DNA of 64,000 bases from JAPPFW01 sp965231815 (GCA_965231815.1 OZ246890.1:3286001-3350000); one strand, 5' to 3'; positions 52,851 to 62,449 are shown, numbered from the stretch's first letter. Numbers and translations: made by a program. Notes: generated by a model from the letters alone, not told the origin.

Positions 52851-55033
52851 CGTTTATCGTCCACTCCGCAACTTTCCTCGCCCAAGGCGCTTCCGGCGAC
52901 GAAACGATCCCGTTCTGGGACAACCGCGTTCTGGATGCGTGGGAGATCCCTTTCGGGTCCTGGATGAACGAGATAATCAACTGGGTCATCGAAAACTTGG
53001 GAACCCTGTTCGACATCATCGAGTGGCCGTTCTCGCTCCTGTTCCGCAACTTCGTGGACGGACCCGAATACCACCCGTGGTGGGAGCTCACGGACATGTC
53101 CTGGGTGCTGGTGTGCGGAGGGGTGCTAGTGGTGGGAATGATCACCCGCAACCTGCGGGTGGGATTGGGTCTAGCCCTGTTGCTAGCCATATGCGGACTG
53201 CTGGGCAACGAGTTCTGGGAGGAAACCACCACCACCATCGGGCTGATCGTGGTCTCGGTGGTGATCTGCGCATTATTCGGGATTCCCCTGGGGATTCTGT
53301 GCGGTCGCTTCGACGGCGTGTGGAAAGTGGTGCGCCCCGCCCTCGACGCCATGCAGGTCGTCCACGCCTTCGTCTACCTGATCCCCTTCATCTTCCTCTT
53401 CGGCCTCGGACCCGAACCGGCCACGATAGTGACGATGGTGTTCGCAGTTCCTGCACTGATCCGGCTGACCAACCTGGGGATACGCCAAGTGCCCGCCGAC
53501 GTGATCGAAGCGTCACGCGCCTACGGCGCCTCGGAGTTGCGAGTGCTTATCGACGTCCAGATACCGCTGGCCCGCACCGCAATCATGACCGGCCTCAACC
53601 AAACCCTCCTCCTCGCCATCTCGATGATCGGTATCGCCGCAATCATGGGTGCCAGCGGGCTGGGCCTGCTGGTGTACAGGGCAGTTCTGAACCTCGACAC
53701 TCCACTATCGACCTCCGCCGGGCTCGCTCTGTTCATCGTGGCGGTGGTCTTGGACCGCCTCACCCAAACCGAGGCGGGAGAGAGTACGAACCTGTTCGCC
53801 CGCATCCGCGCGGCTTGGACGCACCTGCGGGATCCGGAGGCATTGCTGGAGGGGATCCCCGGCAAGGATGTGGCCACCGATGCAGAGGACATAGCCACCG
53901 ATACGGACACGGAAGGAACCCCGGCGCCGGTGGGGACCGCGGAGCGAACGGGGGGACTTGTCGGCCTTGGCGCGTCCGTGCTGGCGCTGGTCTCGGTATT
54001 CCTACCGTGGGGACACGACTCTGGCCACGTCTCGGCGTACGGACGGGCGGCCGACTTGGACCTGGGCGGGTTGAGCTTCAACGGCTTGGACGCCGAGGGG
54101 GGTAGTTTCTTCGGGCTCGCCGTGCTCGCCGCCAGCGTGGTGATTCTGGGCTCGGCGCTGACCACGCTCACCAGACCGGGTAGGATGGCCCGCTGGTTCG
54201 GCGCCGACGGCGCCCTGATATCCGCCGTCGGCCTGCTGGCGTCGGCAATCGGCTACCTGTGGATCGATTCGCCGGCTGACGTCGCGTCCTACAGTCACGG
54301 CATCGGTGCCTGGGTGGCTCTGGGTAGCGGGATCATCGCCGTTGCCGGGACCGTCGTATGGATCCGAAACGCCCCTTACAGTCCGCTGCGTCCACTGAGA
54401 TCCACCGTGTCCATCACTCGCATCCTCATCGCGACGGGGATTGTCGGGATCCTGGTAGTGGCCGGGTTGTCGTCTTGGTCGGTCGACAAACGGGTGGCGG
54501 TGATCATCACGGCCGAATTGCAGGCCGAGATCGACCGCCTGGAACAAGAAGCAAGGGAAGATCCCTCCAAAGCTGCGGAGAACGCCACCCAAATCGCCGC
54601 AGTGTCCGCCAGAGCGCAAGAAAGGAATCCGGTGCGTACCGACGGCTTCGCCGGGGCGGGGCCCGGCCTCGGATACCTGACTTTGTGGCTGGGCGTCGGC
54701 GGTCTTCTGCTCACCCTACCCGCAGCCGGGCTGTTCGGCAGAGACGAGCGACTGCGCTGGAGGTGGAGTGTGGCGGTCGCTGCCCTCGGGGTAGGTGTGA
54801 TGCTGGTGTCGGCCGGATGGATCGCGTCGCTCGTTCGGGTCTCCGACTCCGAATTCGTCAGCGGGCCTGGCTCGTTCCTGTGCCTGCTGGCCGGGTTCTT
54901 GCTCTTCGCATCCTCGCGCGGTGTACTGAGGGAGTTCCGGAGGGCGACGGTATACGACGGGGAACATGATTCTGATCGACCAAGCCTCACACCTCTGCCG
55001 AAGACCGGCGTCGACGAGTTGGTTGCCCGATGA
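52847..55033 (+). CDS. proW: Betaine-type ABC transporter permease with long C-terminal membrane extension
   Basis: 728 residues, more than twice a normal ProW. Residues 1-310 are the permease: DAMQVVHAFVYLIPFIF, IRLTNLGIRQVPADVIEAS and the EAA loop EASRAYGASELRVLIDVQIP. After about residue 330 comes an acidic linker (DVATDAEDIATDTDTEG) and a second region with about seven further hydrophobic segments, including FLPWGHDSGHVSAYGRAADL and an exposed helical stretch EIDRLEQEAREDPSKAAENA. The paralogue at 59038 has the same extension, so it is a real feature and not a fusion artefact. I do not recognise the extension; it may sense or tether the binding protein. Confidence 0.9.
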   Translation: MTFIVHSATFLAQGASGDETIPFWDNRVLDAWEIPFGSWMNEIINWVIENLGTLFDIIEWPFSLLFRNFVDGPEYHPWWELTDMSWVLVCGGVLVVGMITRNLRVGLGLALLLAICGLLGNEFWEETTTTIGLIVVSVVICALFGIPLGILCGRFDGVWKVVRPALDAMQVVHAFVYLIPFIFLFGLGPEPATIVTMVFAVPALIRLTNLGIRQVPADVIEASRAYGASELRVLIDVQIPLARTAIMTGLNQTLLLAISMIGIAAIMGASGLGLLVYRAVLNLDTPLSTSAGLALFIVAVVLDRLTQTEAGESTNLFARIRAAWTHLRDPEALLEGIPGKDVATDAEDIATDTDTEGTPAPVGTAERTGGLVGLGASVLALVSVFLPWGHDSGHVSAYGRAADLDLGGLSFNGLDAEGGSFFGLAVLAASVVILGSALTTLTRPGRMARWFGADGALISAVGLLASAIGYLWIDSPADVASYSHGIGAWVALGSGIIAVAGTVVWIRNAPYSPLRPLRSTVSITRILIATGIVGILVVAGLSSWSVDKRVAVIITAELQAEIDRLEQEAREDPSKAAENATQIAAVSARAQERNPVRTDGFAGAGPGLGYLTLWLGVGGLLLTLPAAGLFGRDERLRWRWSVAVAALGVGVMLVSAGWIASLVRVSDSEFVSGPGSFLCLLAGFLLFASSRGVLREFRRATVYDGEHDSDRPSLTPLPKTGVDELVAR

Positions 55034-55108
55034 CTCGATAACTGAGTCCGCGTGCCAGGCAGACGGGGATAACATCCAGAAACCGGGGGGAACGAAAGGA
55101 GGTCCAGA

Positions 55109-57442
55109 ATGACTAGAACGAGAAGAGCGTTAGCGCTGATTGCGGTATTCGCATTGCTGGCTGTGGCGTGCGGGGACGACGAACCGGAGGCTCCTACAGA
55201 GACACAGCCTCCGGCCACTGTCATCGACACCGCGGCCCAAGAGGCCGCCCAGGCCGCGCTGGCCGAAGCCGAAGCCGAGCTCGAGGCCGCCCAGGCCGCG
55301 CTGGCTGAAGCCGAAGCGTCCGCTGCGGAGGGTGGCGAAGAAGCTCAAATGGCACTCGAAGAGGCTCAGAAAGCTGCGGAGGAAGCTCAAACGGGGCTGG
55401 AGGAAGCTCAGAAGACCGCGGAAGAGGCCCTGAAGTCCGCTGAAGAGGCTCAGATGGCACTGGAAGAGGCTGCCATGGGCCCCGGGGCCGGGGTTTCGGT
55501 GACGATGGCGCGGGCTAACTGGTCGACGGGCTATATGCAGGCTGCTATCTATGCGGCGTTGCTGGCGGAGTTGGGTTATGAGGTGAGCGATCCCGCCGAC
55601 TTGGAGTTGGCGCCGTCCAACGCCTACGTGTCGATGGCCACCGGTGAGTTCGACTTCTGGGCCAACTCGTGGCTCCCGAACCACGACCAGTTCCTGGCAG
55701 CCACGATGCCGGATGGTTCTTTGGTGAGTGACCATGTCACCCGCTTGGGCCGGGAGATGGCCAGATCCGGCGTGCAGGGGCTGATCACCAACAAGGCCTT
55801 CGCCGATCAGAACGGGGTTACCACTCTCGATGCTCTGCTAACCGATCCCGACCAGTTTGCGGTGTATGAGGCGGCTGACCCGTCGCCGGGCGACGGCGTG
55901 CTCCAGATATACGGCTGCCCGGAAGGATGGGGATGCCACGTCAACATCAACTCCTGGATCGAGAACGCCGGGTGGGACAACGTCGAGCAGTTCGACATCG
56001 GTGGCTACGAGGCCATGATCGCCGACGCTATCTCCAGGGACGAGAACGGGGAACCTTACCTGGTCTACACCTGGGCGCCCTCTCACTACGTCAGCGATCT
56101 GCGTCCCGGCGACAACGCGGTATGGGTCTCCATCCACGATGACCCGTCCATCTCGCCCACGCAGATAGAAGGCCCAACGTCTATCGGTGACCGGTGCACT
56201 ACCGACCCGTGCCTGCTGGGCTGGGACGCTGCCGACATAGCGGTGATCTCCAACAACGACTTCCTGGCAGCCAACCCGGCCGCGGCCAGGCTGTTCGAGT
56301 TGGTCACCATCAACCCGGTCGATGTAGCCCTACAAAACGTCCGCATGCAGACCGGCGAAAACAGCGAGGACGACATCAAACGCCACGCCGCCGAATGGAT
56401 CGCCGACAACCGCCCCACCGTCGACGTGTGGCTGGCGATAGCACGAGTGCCTGTTGACGAGACGCCTGGTTCGGGGGTTTCGGTGACGATGGCGCGGGCT
56501 AACTGGTCGACGGGCTATATGCAGGCTGCTATCTATGCGGCGTTGCTGGCGGAGTTGGGTTATGAGGTGAGCGATCCCGCCGACTTGGAGTTGGCGCCGT
56601 CCAACGCCTACGTGTCGATGGCCACCGGTGAGTTCGACTTCTGGGCCAACTCGTGGCTCCCGAACCACGACCAGTTCCTGGCAGCCACGATGCCGGATGG
56701 TTCTTTGGTGAGTGACCATGTCACCCGCTTGGGCCGGGAGATGGCCAGATCCGGCGTGCAGGGGCTGATCACCAACAAGGCCTTCGCCGATCAGAACGGG
56801 GTTACCACTCTCGATGCTCTGCTAACCGATCCCGACCAGTTTGCGGTGTATGAGGCGGCTGACCCGTCGCCGGGCGACGGCGTGCTCCAGATATACGGCT
56901 GCCCGGAAGGATGGGGATGCCACGTCAACATCAACTCCTGGATCGAGAACGCCGGGTGGGACAACGTCGAGCAGTTCGACATCGGTGGCTACGAGGCCAT
57001 GATCGCCGACGCTATCTCCAGGGACGAGAACGGGGAACCTTACCTGGTCTACACCTGGGCGCCCTCTCACTACGTCAGCGATCTGCGTCCCGGCGACAAC
57101 GCGGTATGGGTCTCCATCCACGATGACCCGTCCATCTCGCCCACGCAGATAGAAGGCCCAACGTCTATCGGTGACCGGTGCACTACCGACCCGTGCCTGC
57201 TGGGCTGGGACGCTGCCGACATAGCGGTGATCTCCAACAACGACTTCCTGGCAGCCAACCCGGCCGCGGCCAGGCTGTTCGAGTTGGTCACCATCAACCC
57301 GGTCGATGTAGCCCTACAAAACGTCCGCATGCAGACCGGCGAAAACAGCGAGGACGACATCAAACGCCACGCCGCCGAATGGATCGCCGACAACCGTGAT
57401 CTCGCGGATTCGTGGCTCCGCGCAGCACGCTTGATCGGCTGA
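55109..57442 (+). CDS. proX: Betaine-binding lipoprotein with coiled-coil linker and two identical binding domains
   Basis: 777 residues. A lipoprotein signal ends ALLAVAC. Residues about 40-125 are an Ala/Glu-rich helical coil (EEAQKAAEEAQTGLEEAQKT). Two OpuAC-type domains follow, about 129-449 and 457-777: VTMARANWSTGYMQAAIYA, FDFWANSWLPNHDQF, IYGCPEGWGCHVN, YLVYTWAPSHYVSDL. The two are identical in protein and appear identical in DNA except at the extreme ends. The partner system at 61266 has one domain. GGAGG precedes the ATG. Placed 75 bases after the permease, it should deliver quaternary amines to it; the doubled domain is unusual for a lipoprotein. Confidence 0.93.
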   Translation: MTRTRRALALIAVFALLAVACGDDEPEAPTETQPPATVIDTAAQEAAQAALAEAEAELEAAQAALAEAEASAAEGGEEAQMALEEAQKAAEEAQTGLEEAQKTAEEALKSAEEAQMALEEAAMGPGAGVSVTMARANWSTGYMQAAIYAALLAELGYEVSDPADLELAPSNAYVSMATGEFDFWANSWLPNHDQFLAATMPDGSLVSDHVTRLGREMARSGVQGLITNKAFADQNGVTTLDALLTDPDQFAVYEAADPSPGDGVLQIYGCPEGWGCHVNINSWIENAGWDNVEQFDIGGYEAMIADAISRDENGEPYLVYTWAPSHYVSDLRPGDNAVWVSIHDDPSISPTQIEGPTSIGDRCTTDPCLLGWDAADIAVISNNDFLAANPAAARLFELVTINPVDVALQNVRMQTGENSEDDIKRHAAEWIADNRPTVDVWLAIARVPVDETPGSGVSVTMARANWSTGYMQAAIYAALLAELGYEVSDPADLELAPSNAYVSMATGEFDFWANSWLPNHDQFLAATMPDGSLVSDHVTRLGREMARSGVQGLITNKAFADQNGVTTLDALLTDPDQFAVYEAADPSPGDGVLQIYGCPEGWGCHVNINSWIENAGWDNVEQFDIGGYEAMIADAISRDENGEPYLVYTWAPSHYVSDLRPGDNAVWVSIHDDPSISPTQIEGPTSIGDRCTTDPCLLGWDAADIAVISNNDFLAANPAAARLFELVTINPVDVALQNVRMQTGENSEDDIKRHAAEWIADNRDLADSWLRAARLIG
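55491..56412 (+). repeat. 922-bp tandem duplication, first unit
   Basis: Repeats at 56475-57396, offset 984 bases (328 codons). All lines compared are identical, from GGGTTTCGG to GACAACCG. This is the binding-domain unit of the lipoprotein gene. Confidence 0.93.
56475..57396 (+). repeat. 922-bp tandem duplication, second unit
   Basis: Second copy of the binding domain. The 62-base joint between units (56413-56474) codes PTVDVWLAIARVPVDETPGS, while the true C-terminus reads DLADSWLRAARLIG, so the joint is not a simple repeat of the ending. Confidence 0.93.
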
Positions 57443-57470
57443 CCGGACGAACACGACAACACATTAAGAC

Positions 57471-57498
57471 GGAGGGGTGCCTGTGAAGGCACCCCTCC
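57471..57498 (+). terminator. Rho-independent-type terminator after betaine operon 1
   Basis: Perfect 11-bp stem GGAGGGGTGCC / GGCACCCCTCC with loop TGTGAA, followed by CTTCATTC, 29 bases after the lipoprotein stop. The T-run is weak but the stem is strong. Confidence 0.8.
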
Positions 57499-57654
57499 CT
57501 TCATTCCCCCATGCGGACGCATCATGTCTATCCGTCATGCACCCGCTTGCTTGGGTGATCTCAAGTCCCGACGTGGATCAAGGGGTCTTGCTGATAGGAG
57601 TTGCGTAGAGTGATTTGGAGGACGATCACACAGTCACAACCGTGTCCGATGTGC

Positions 57655-57681
57655 TACGATACGGCTCTGTGCCGTATCGTA
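57655..57681. promoter_or_regulatory. Operator upstream of betaine transporter operon 2 (perfect dyad)
   Basis: TACGATACGG (57655-57664) and CCGTATCGTA (57672-57681) are perfect 10-base inverted arms around CTCTGTG. This is the best example of the motif also seen at 46937 and 51529. The ATPase start is 127 bases downstream. Confidence 0.75.
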
Positions 57682-57808
57682 CACAGGCTGCTGCAGTTGG
57701 TTTATTCGTGTCTCCTAGTCGCTATCGGGTTCAACAGGAAGGCGCTTGCGCGGACATAGTTCCTGGGGGAGCGGCGCACCATCGGACACGGCTACAGGGA
57801 GGAGAACG

Positions 57809-59041
57809 GTGGCGAAGGCAGGTCATGAATTGATACGCCTGGAGGGCGTAGACAAGATCTTCGGTCCGCATCCGCATGGCCGGTCGTTCGATCTCGTCAG
57901 GGCCACGGTAAGCAAGGAACGAGGTGCTGCGCCAATCCGGCCATGTGATCCGAGTCCGGGATGTGAACTTCTCCGTGTCCCGCGGTGAGATATTCGTGGT
58001 GATGGGCCTCTCAGGATCAGGCAAATCCACCGCCCTTCGAACCGTGAACAACGTGAACAAACTGTTCGAGGCCACCGGCGGCCATGTGTGGGTTGACGGA
58101 ACCGACGTGCAACCCTCCACGGCGCCGTACTCCAAGCCTTCCGCCGCCAGAAAATGGGCATGGTGTTCCAACACTTTGCTCTCTTCCCCCACCGCAACGT
58201 GATCGACAACGTCTGCTTCGGACTCAAAGTGCAGGGAGTCGACAAGGAAGAACGCGACCAAGCGGCCCTCAAGGCCCTGTCGCTGGTAGGTCTCCAACCC
58301 TACGCACGCAACCTGCCCCGGGAACTCTCGGGAGGAATGCAGCAACTGGTCGGCCTAGCCCGCGCTCCGGCTTCCGATCCCGACATCCTGCTGATGGACG
58401 AGGCCTTCTCAGCGCTCGACCCTCTCATCCGCCGCCAGATGCAGGACGAGTTGATCGACATCCAGAACGAAGTCCAGAAGACAATCCTGTTCATCACCCA
58501 CGACCTCAACGAAGCGCTCCGCATCGGCGACCGGGTATGCATCATGCGCGACGGGGCAGTCATCCAGATCGGCACCCCCGAAGAAATCCTCACCGAACCC
58601 GCCACCGCCTACGTCGCCGAATTCGTCCAAGACGTCGGCCAGGTACGGGTCATCGAATGCCACGAAGTAATGATGCCCTCCCAACCCGTCAACGCCGACA
58701 TCCCCCTCGACGAAGCCCTCACCCACATCGGTGACCGAGTCGGCGCGTTCGTCTGCGACAACCAGGGAAGACCCACCGGGCTGCTCACCATCGGGGACTG
58801 CATACGCGTAGCCCGCCTCGGGTCAGCCACCATCTCCGCCGCTCTACGAACCGACTTCGACACAACCACCCCCGGAGCGCAACTCAACGAAGTCTACGTA
58901 GCAGTCGGCAAAGGCCTCCCCATCGCCGTCGTCGACAAAGCCGGCAAACTCGTAGGAGACCTCGACCCCCGTCTCATCATGGAAGAAATGGGACGAGTCG
59001 AGCAACTCATCGACGGCTTCAAGCGGGAAACCTACCGATGA
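57809..59041 (+). pseudogene. ABC transporter ATPase (ProV paralogue) with two opposite frameshifts
   Basis: Similar end to end to the gene at 51627. An extra base near 57917 (AAGGAACGAGG against AAGGACGACG) shifts the frame, and a missing base near 58113 restores it, so Walker A is out of frame and the first frame stops at 57988. Downstream of 58154 the frame is intact to the end, including CBS domains. The signature reads LSGGMQQLVGLARAPASD where the good copy has MQQRVGLARALASD, and TVNNVNKLF has a small duplication. This looks like real decay, though sequencing error in one stretch cannot be excluded. It overlaps the downstream permease by ATGA, so that operon may depend on the other ATPase. 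Confidence 0.8.
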
Positions 59042-61167
59042 ACCCCCTAACCCACACCACCAACATCCTCGCCCAAGCCGAGACCGGCGGATCGAACACC
59101 AAGAGCATCTACGACAATCTCGTCCTCGATGAATGGGAGATCCCCTTCGGCGAGTGGGCGGACCAAGCGGTCGATTGGATATCGGTCAACCTTGAGGTCT
59201 TTCTAGCCGTCGTCGAGTGGCCGTTCAAGACCCTGATCGAGTTCCTGGTTCGCGACCTGTTGTCCGAAGTCTCCTGGATATGGGTTGTTCTGGTCATGTT
59301 CCTGATCGCCGCCCTTACGAGGAACCTGAAGGTGGGGGTATTCGTAGCCGGTGCTCTCACACTCTGCGGTCTGTTAGGAGGCGCCTACTGGGTGGAGACA
59401 GCCCGCACAATCGGATTTATCGGCGTTTCCGTATTTCTATGCGTGATCATCGGCATACCGATCGGCGTGCTCTGCGGAAGGGTCGATACGGCTTGGCAAG
59501 TCGTCCGACCGATCCTTGATGCAATGCAAGTCGTCCATTCGTTCGTTTACATGCTGCCTTTCATCTTCTTCTGGGGAATAGGTGAAGTATCGGCAACGAT
59601 GGTGACCATGGTGTTCGCTCTACCACCGTTGATACGCCTCACCAACCTCGGCATAAGACAAGTCCCCGCCGACGTAGTCGAAGCAAGCCGCGCCTACGGA
59701 GCATCCGAATGGCGAGTACTCCGCGACGTACAGATCCCCCTCGCCCGGCCCGCCATCATGACCGGGATAAACCAAACCCTTCTCCTATCCATATCCATGC
59801 TCGGCATCGCCGCCATCATGGGTGCCGGCGGACTCGGACGGCTCTTGTTCCGCGCCCTCTCCAACCAGGATGTAGCCCTGGCAGCGTCAGCCGGCCTAGC
59901 GTTCTTCCTTGTGGCCGTCGTTCTCGACCGGATGTCCCAGAGAGAGGAGTCCGACTCGGAGAACCTGCTGCGCAGGATTTCTCGTGCCTGGGCACATCGG
60001 CGCGATCCAGAAGCCTTGATACCTGATCCCGATACGTCTGCAGTCATCGCATACGAGAAGGACGAAGAGCGCTTCGCCCCACTCACGGCCTCGGAACGCC
60101 TGCCGATGGTGTTGACACTTGCCGGAGGTTTGGCCGGGATCGCATCCGTCTTCCTTATCTGGAGCTCAGACTCGGGAAAGATCAGCGCGTACGGAAGGCG
60201 GTTGGACGAGAACCTGGAGGGACTGTCTTTCAACGGCTTGCACGCATCAGGAGGTTCTTGGTTCGGTATCGTGGTGCTCCTGTTCGGTGTACTCGTCGTG
60301 CTCTCCATTGCGGGATCGGCTTGGTTCCCGGGACGGGCAGCACGATGGCTGACCGCCGAGGGCGCGCTGATCGGAGCGATGGGAACGCTCCTCGTAAGTC
60401 TCGCTTTCCTGCTGGCCCGCCCGGTAACGGCAACCGGTACGGCTTCAGCCGGCGCCATAGACCCCGTAATCGGAGCAGGATCACCCGTCGCCATAGCCAG
60501 TGCAGTGGTAGCAATGGTTGGCGCGATTCTGTGGATTCGAACAGCACCTCACGCGCCGCTCCATCCGCTCCGGGCAAACATATCATGGTCCCGACTGGCC
60601 GGGGTAGCGGTAGCAGTCTCAATCCTGGTAGTAGGCATGGTGTCAGGTTGGAGCTTCGATGAGCGGGCCGACGTCGTGATAACAGTTGAGATAGATGCCG
60701 AGCTCGAGAGGCTGCGCAAGGAGGCGCAGGAGCGACCTGAGGACGCCGGTGCGATTTCCGCCCAGATCTCAGCGTTGATGGCGGAGGCAAGCCACACGAA
60801 GGTGATCGTAACCGACGGTATCGGGAACGAGAGCAGCGGACTCGGGTTACTGGTACTTGCCGGCGGCGTTCTTGCCCTACTGACCACCCTTCCCGCGATA
60901 GGCCTTTTCGGGATAGACGAGCTTCTCAGATGGCGATGGAGCACCGTAACGGCCGGTGTCGGTACCGGGCTTGCTGGAATAGCCGTTGGATGGATAGCTA
61001 CGCATGCGAGATCGGCCGATCCCAACTACTTCTCGGGGGTAGGAGCCTTCCTAGCCCTCTGCGCCGGCGCTTTCATTGTCGCGTCCGCGATGCCGGTACT
61101 GAAGGAGTTCCGGCGTGCACATGTCTACAGCGAAACCGATGTCACCGCAGCGAACCGAGACTCGTGA
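59038..61167 (+). CDS. Betaine-type ABC transporter permease, paralogue, with C-terminal extension
   Basis: 709 residues. The permease half is like the protein at 52847 (DAMQVVHSFVYMLPFIF, EASRAYGASEWRVLRDVQIP). The second half has the same unusual extension (LSFNGLHASGGSWFG, ISAYGRRLDENLEG, and EIDAELERLRKEAQERPED before the last membrane segments). It overlaps the decayed ATPase gene by four bases and is followed by its own binding protein. The reading frame is intact, which argues that the operon still has value. Confidence 0.9.
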   Translation: MNPLTHTTNILAQAETGGSNTKSIYDNLVLDEWEIPFGEWADQAVDWISVNLEVFLAVVEWPFKTLIEFLVRDLLSEVSWIWVVLVMFLIAALTRNLKVGVFVAGALTLCGLLGGAYWVETARTIGFIGVSVFLCVIIGIPIGVLCGRVDTAWQVVRPILDAMQVVHSFVYMLPFIFFWGIGEVSATMVTMVFALPPLIRLTNLGIRQVPADVVEASRAYGASEWRVLRDVQIPLARPAIMTGINQTLLLSISMLGIAAIMGAGGLGRLLFRALSNQDVALAASAGLAFFLVAVVLDRMSQREESDSENLLRRISRAWAHRRDPEALIPDPDTSAVIAYEKDEERFAPLTASERLPMVLTLAGGLAGIASVFLIWSSDSGKISAYGRRLDENLEGLSFNGLHASGGSWFGIVVLLFGVLVVLSIAGSAWFPGRAARWLTAEGALIGAMGTLLVSLAFLLARPVTATGTASAGAIDPVIGAGSPVAIASAVVAMVGAILWIRTAPHAPLHPLRANISWSRLAGVAVAVSILVVGMVSGWSFDERADVVITVEIDAELERLRKEAQERPEDAGAISAQISALMAEASHTKVIVTDGIGNESSGLGLLVLAGGVLALLTTLPAIGLFGIDELLRWRWSTVTAGVGTGLAGIAVGWIATHARSADPNYFSGVGAFLALCAGAFIVASAMPVLKEFRRAHVYSETDVTAANRDS

Positions 61168-61265
61168 ACCACCGCTACGGGGGTACCATGAAGCAGACCT
61201 TTCGGGTGTTGCACTTAATTGAGGTGTCAACGAAACAACAGAAACAAGTAAAGGAGGAAAGAAGG

Positions 61266-62420
61266 ATGTTAAGAAACAGGCTGAGGATCCTCTCGGTCCT
61301 CGCAGTGCTTGCACTGCTGGCCGCGGCGTGCGGTGCCGAGGAGGAAACGCCGACAACAACGCAGGCTCCTGCTACAACCGCCGCCCCGACCACCCAAGCG
61401 ATAGCGGAAGAAGACAACACCATCAACATGGCCAGGGCAGACTGGGCCACCGGTTACTTCCAGGCGGCCGTGTACCGTCAGATACTCGAGGAACTGGGTT
61501 ACGACGTGACCGATCCGGCTGACCGTGAACTGGGACCGTCGCTGGCCTATCTGGCGATGGCAGAGGGCGACATCGACTTCTGGGTCAATAGCTGGTATCC
61601 GGGACACCGGAGTTGGTGGGAGCCGGAGTTGCCAGACGGGTCGGTCGTCGGAGATCACCTGGTCATTCCGGCTCCGGTGTTCGCCGCAGGTGGACTGCAG
61701 GGTTTCCTGATCACCAAGGAATTCGCCGACGAGTATGGCGTCTACACCTTGGACGAGTTGGACCGCAATCCGGAGGCTTTGGCAGCCTACGACGCTGCCG
61801 ATCCTGTACCAGGGAACGGCAAGGCCGACATCTACGGCTGCCAGGAAAGCTGGACCTGTGACAACATAATCACCAGCCAGATCGCCTTCTCCGAATGGGA
61901 GAACATCGAGCAGGTGATCGCCGGTTACGATGCCATGTTTGCCGAGGCGACGACGAAGGCAGACCGCGGTGAGCCGATGGTGATCTACACTTGGACGCCG
62001 AGTTCGTATATCACCCAACTGATCCCAGGTGTCAACGTCTACTGGGCAGGTATGGAAGCCGTCCTGGATGACTCCAATCCCACCAACCAGGATGGTGGCG
62101 AACAGCACGACCAACGACCTGGCATCGTTGCCATCGGTACGGAGCAATGCCCGGCTGCTACCGATGCTGGCTGCCAACTCGGCTGGATACCTGCCGACAT
62201 CACTGTGACTGCGAATAGGGACTTCATGGAGGCGAACCCGGTCGCAGCCAAGTTGCTGACGATGATGAACCTGCCGATCGTCGATGTTTCGATCGCCCAG
62301 GTCGAGCAGGCATCAGGACGCGATTCCGAAGAAGACATCAACGAACTAGCTGCTGAATGGATCGCCAACAACCGCGACATGGTGGATAGATGGCTCGCCG
62401 AAGCGAAAACTGCTGCCTAG
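61266..62420 (+). CDS. Betaine-type ABC transporter substrate-binding lipoprotein, single domain
   Basis: 384 residues from ATG 61266, preceded by AAAGGAGG. Lipoprotein signal VLALLAAACG, then a Thr/Pro/Ala linker (TPTTTQAPATTAAPTTQ) and an OpuAC-type domain: INMARADWATGYFQAAVY, DIDFWVNSWYPGH, IYGCQESWTCDN, MVIYTWTPSSYITQL. It differs clearly from the tandem lipoprotein at 55109 and may bind a different quaternary amine. A longer open frame from 60930 runs inside the permease gene and is not used. Confidence 0.93.
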   Translation: MLRNRLRILSVLAVLALLAAACGAEEETPTTTQAPATTAAPTTQAIAEEDNTINMARADWATGYFQAAVYRQILEELGYDVTDPADRELGPSLAYLAMAEGDIDFWVNSWYPGHRSWWEPELPDGSVVGDHLVIPAPVFAAGGLQGFLITKEFADEYGVYTLDELDRNPEALAAYDAADPVPGNGKADIYGCQESWTCDNIITSQIAFSEWENIEQVIAGYDAMFAEATTKADRGEPMVIYTWTPSSYITQLIPGVNVYWAGMEAVLDDSNPTNQDGGEQHDQRPGIVAIGTEQCPAATDAGCQLGWIPADITVTANRDFMEANPVAAKLLTMMNLPIVDVSIAQVEQASGRDSEEDINELAAEWIANNRDMVDRWLAEAKTAA

Positions 62421-62449
62421 TCCCAACGCCTAAGCAGCAGAACCATATA

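Noticed and set aside
60930..61265. N-terminal extension of the second binding protein
   Set aside because: The segment overlaps the permease gene in another frame and would bury the lipoprotein signal; ATG 61266 has its own AAAGGAGG.
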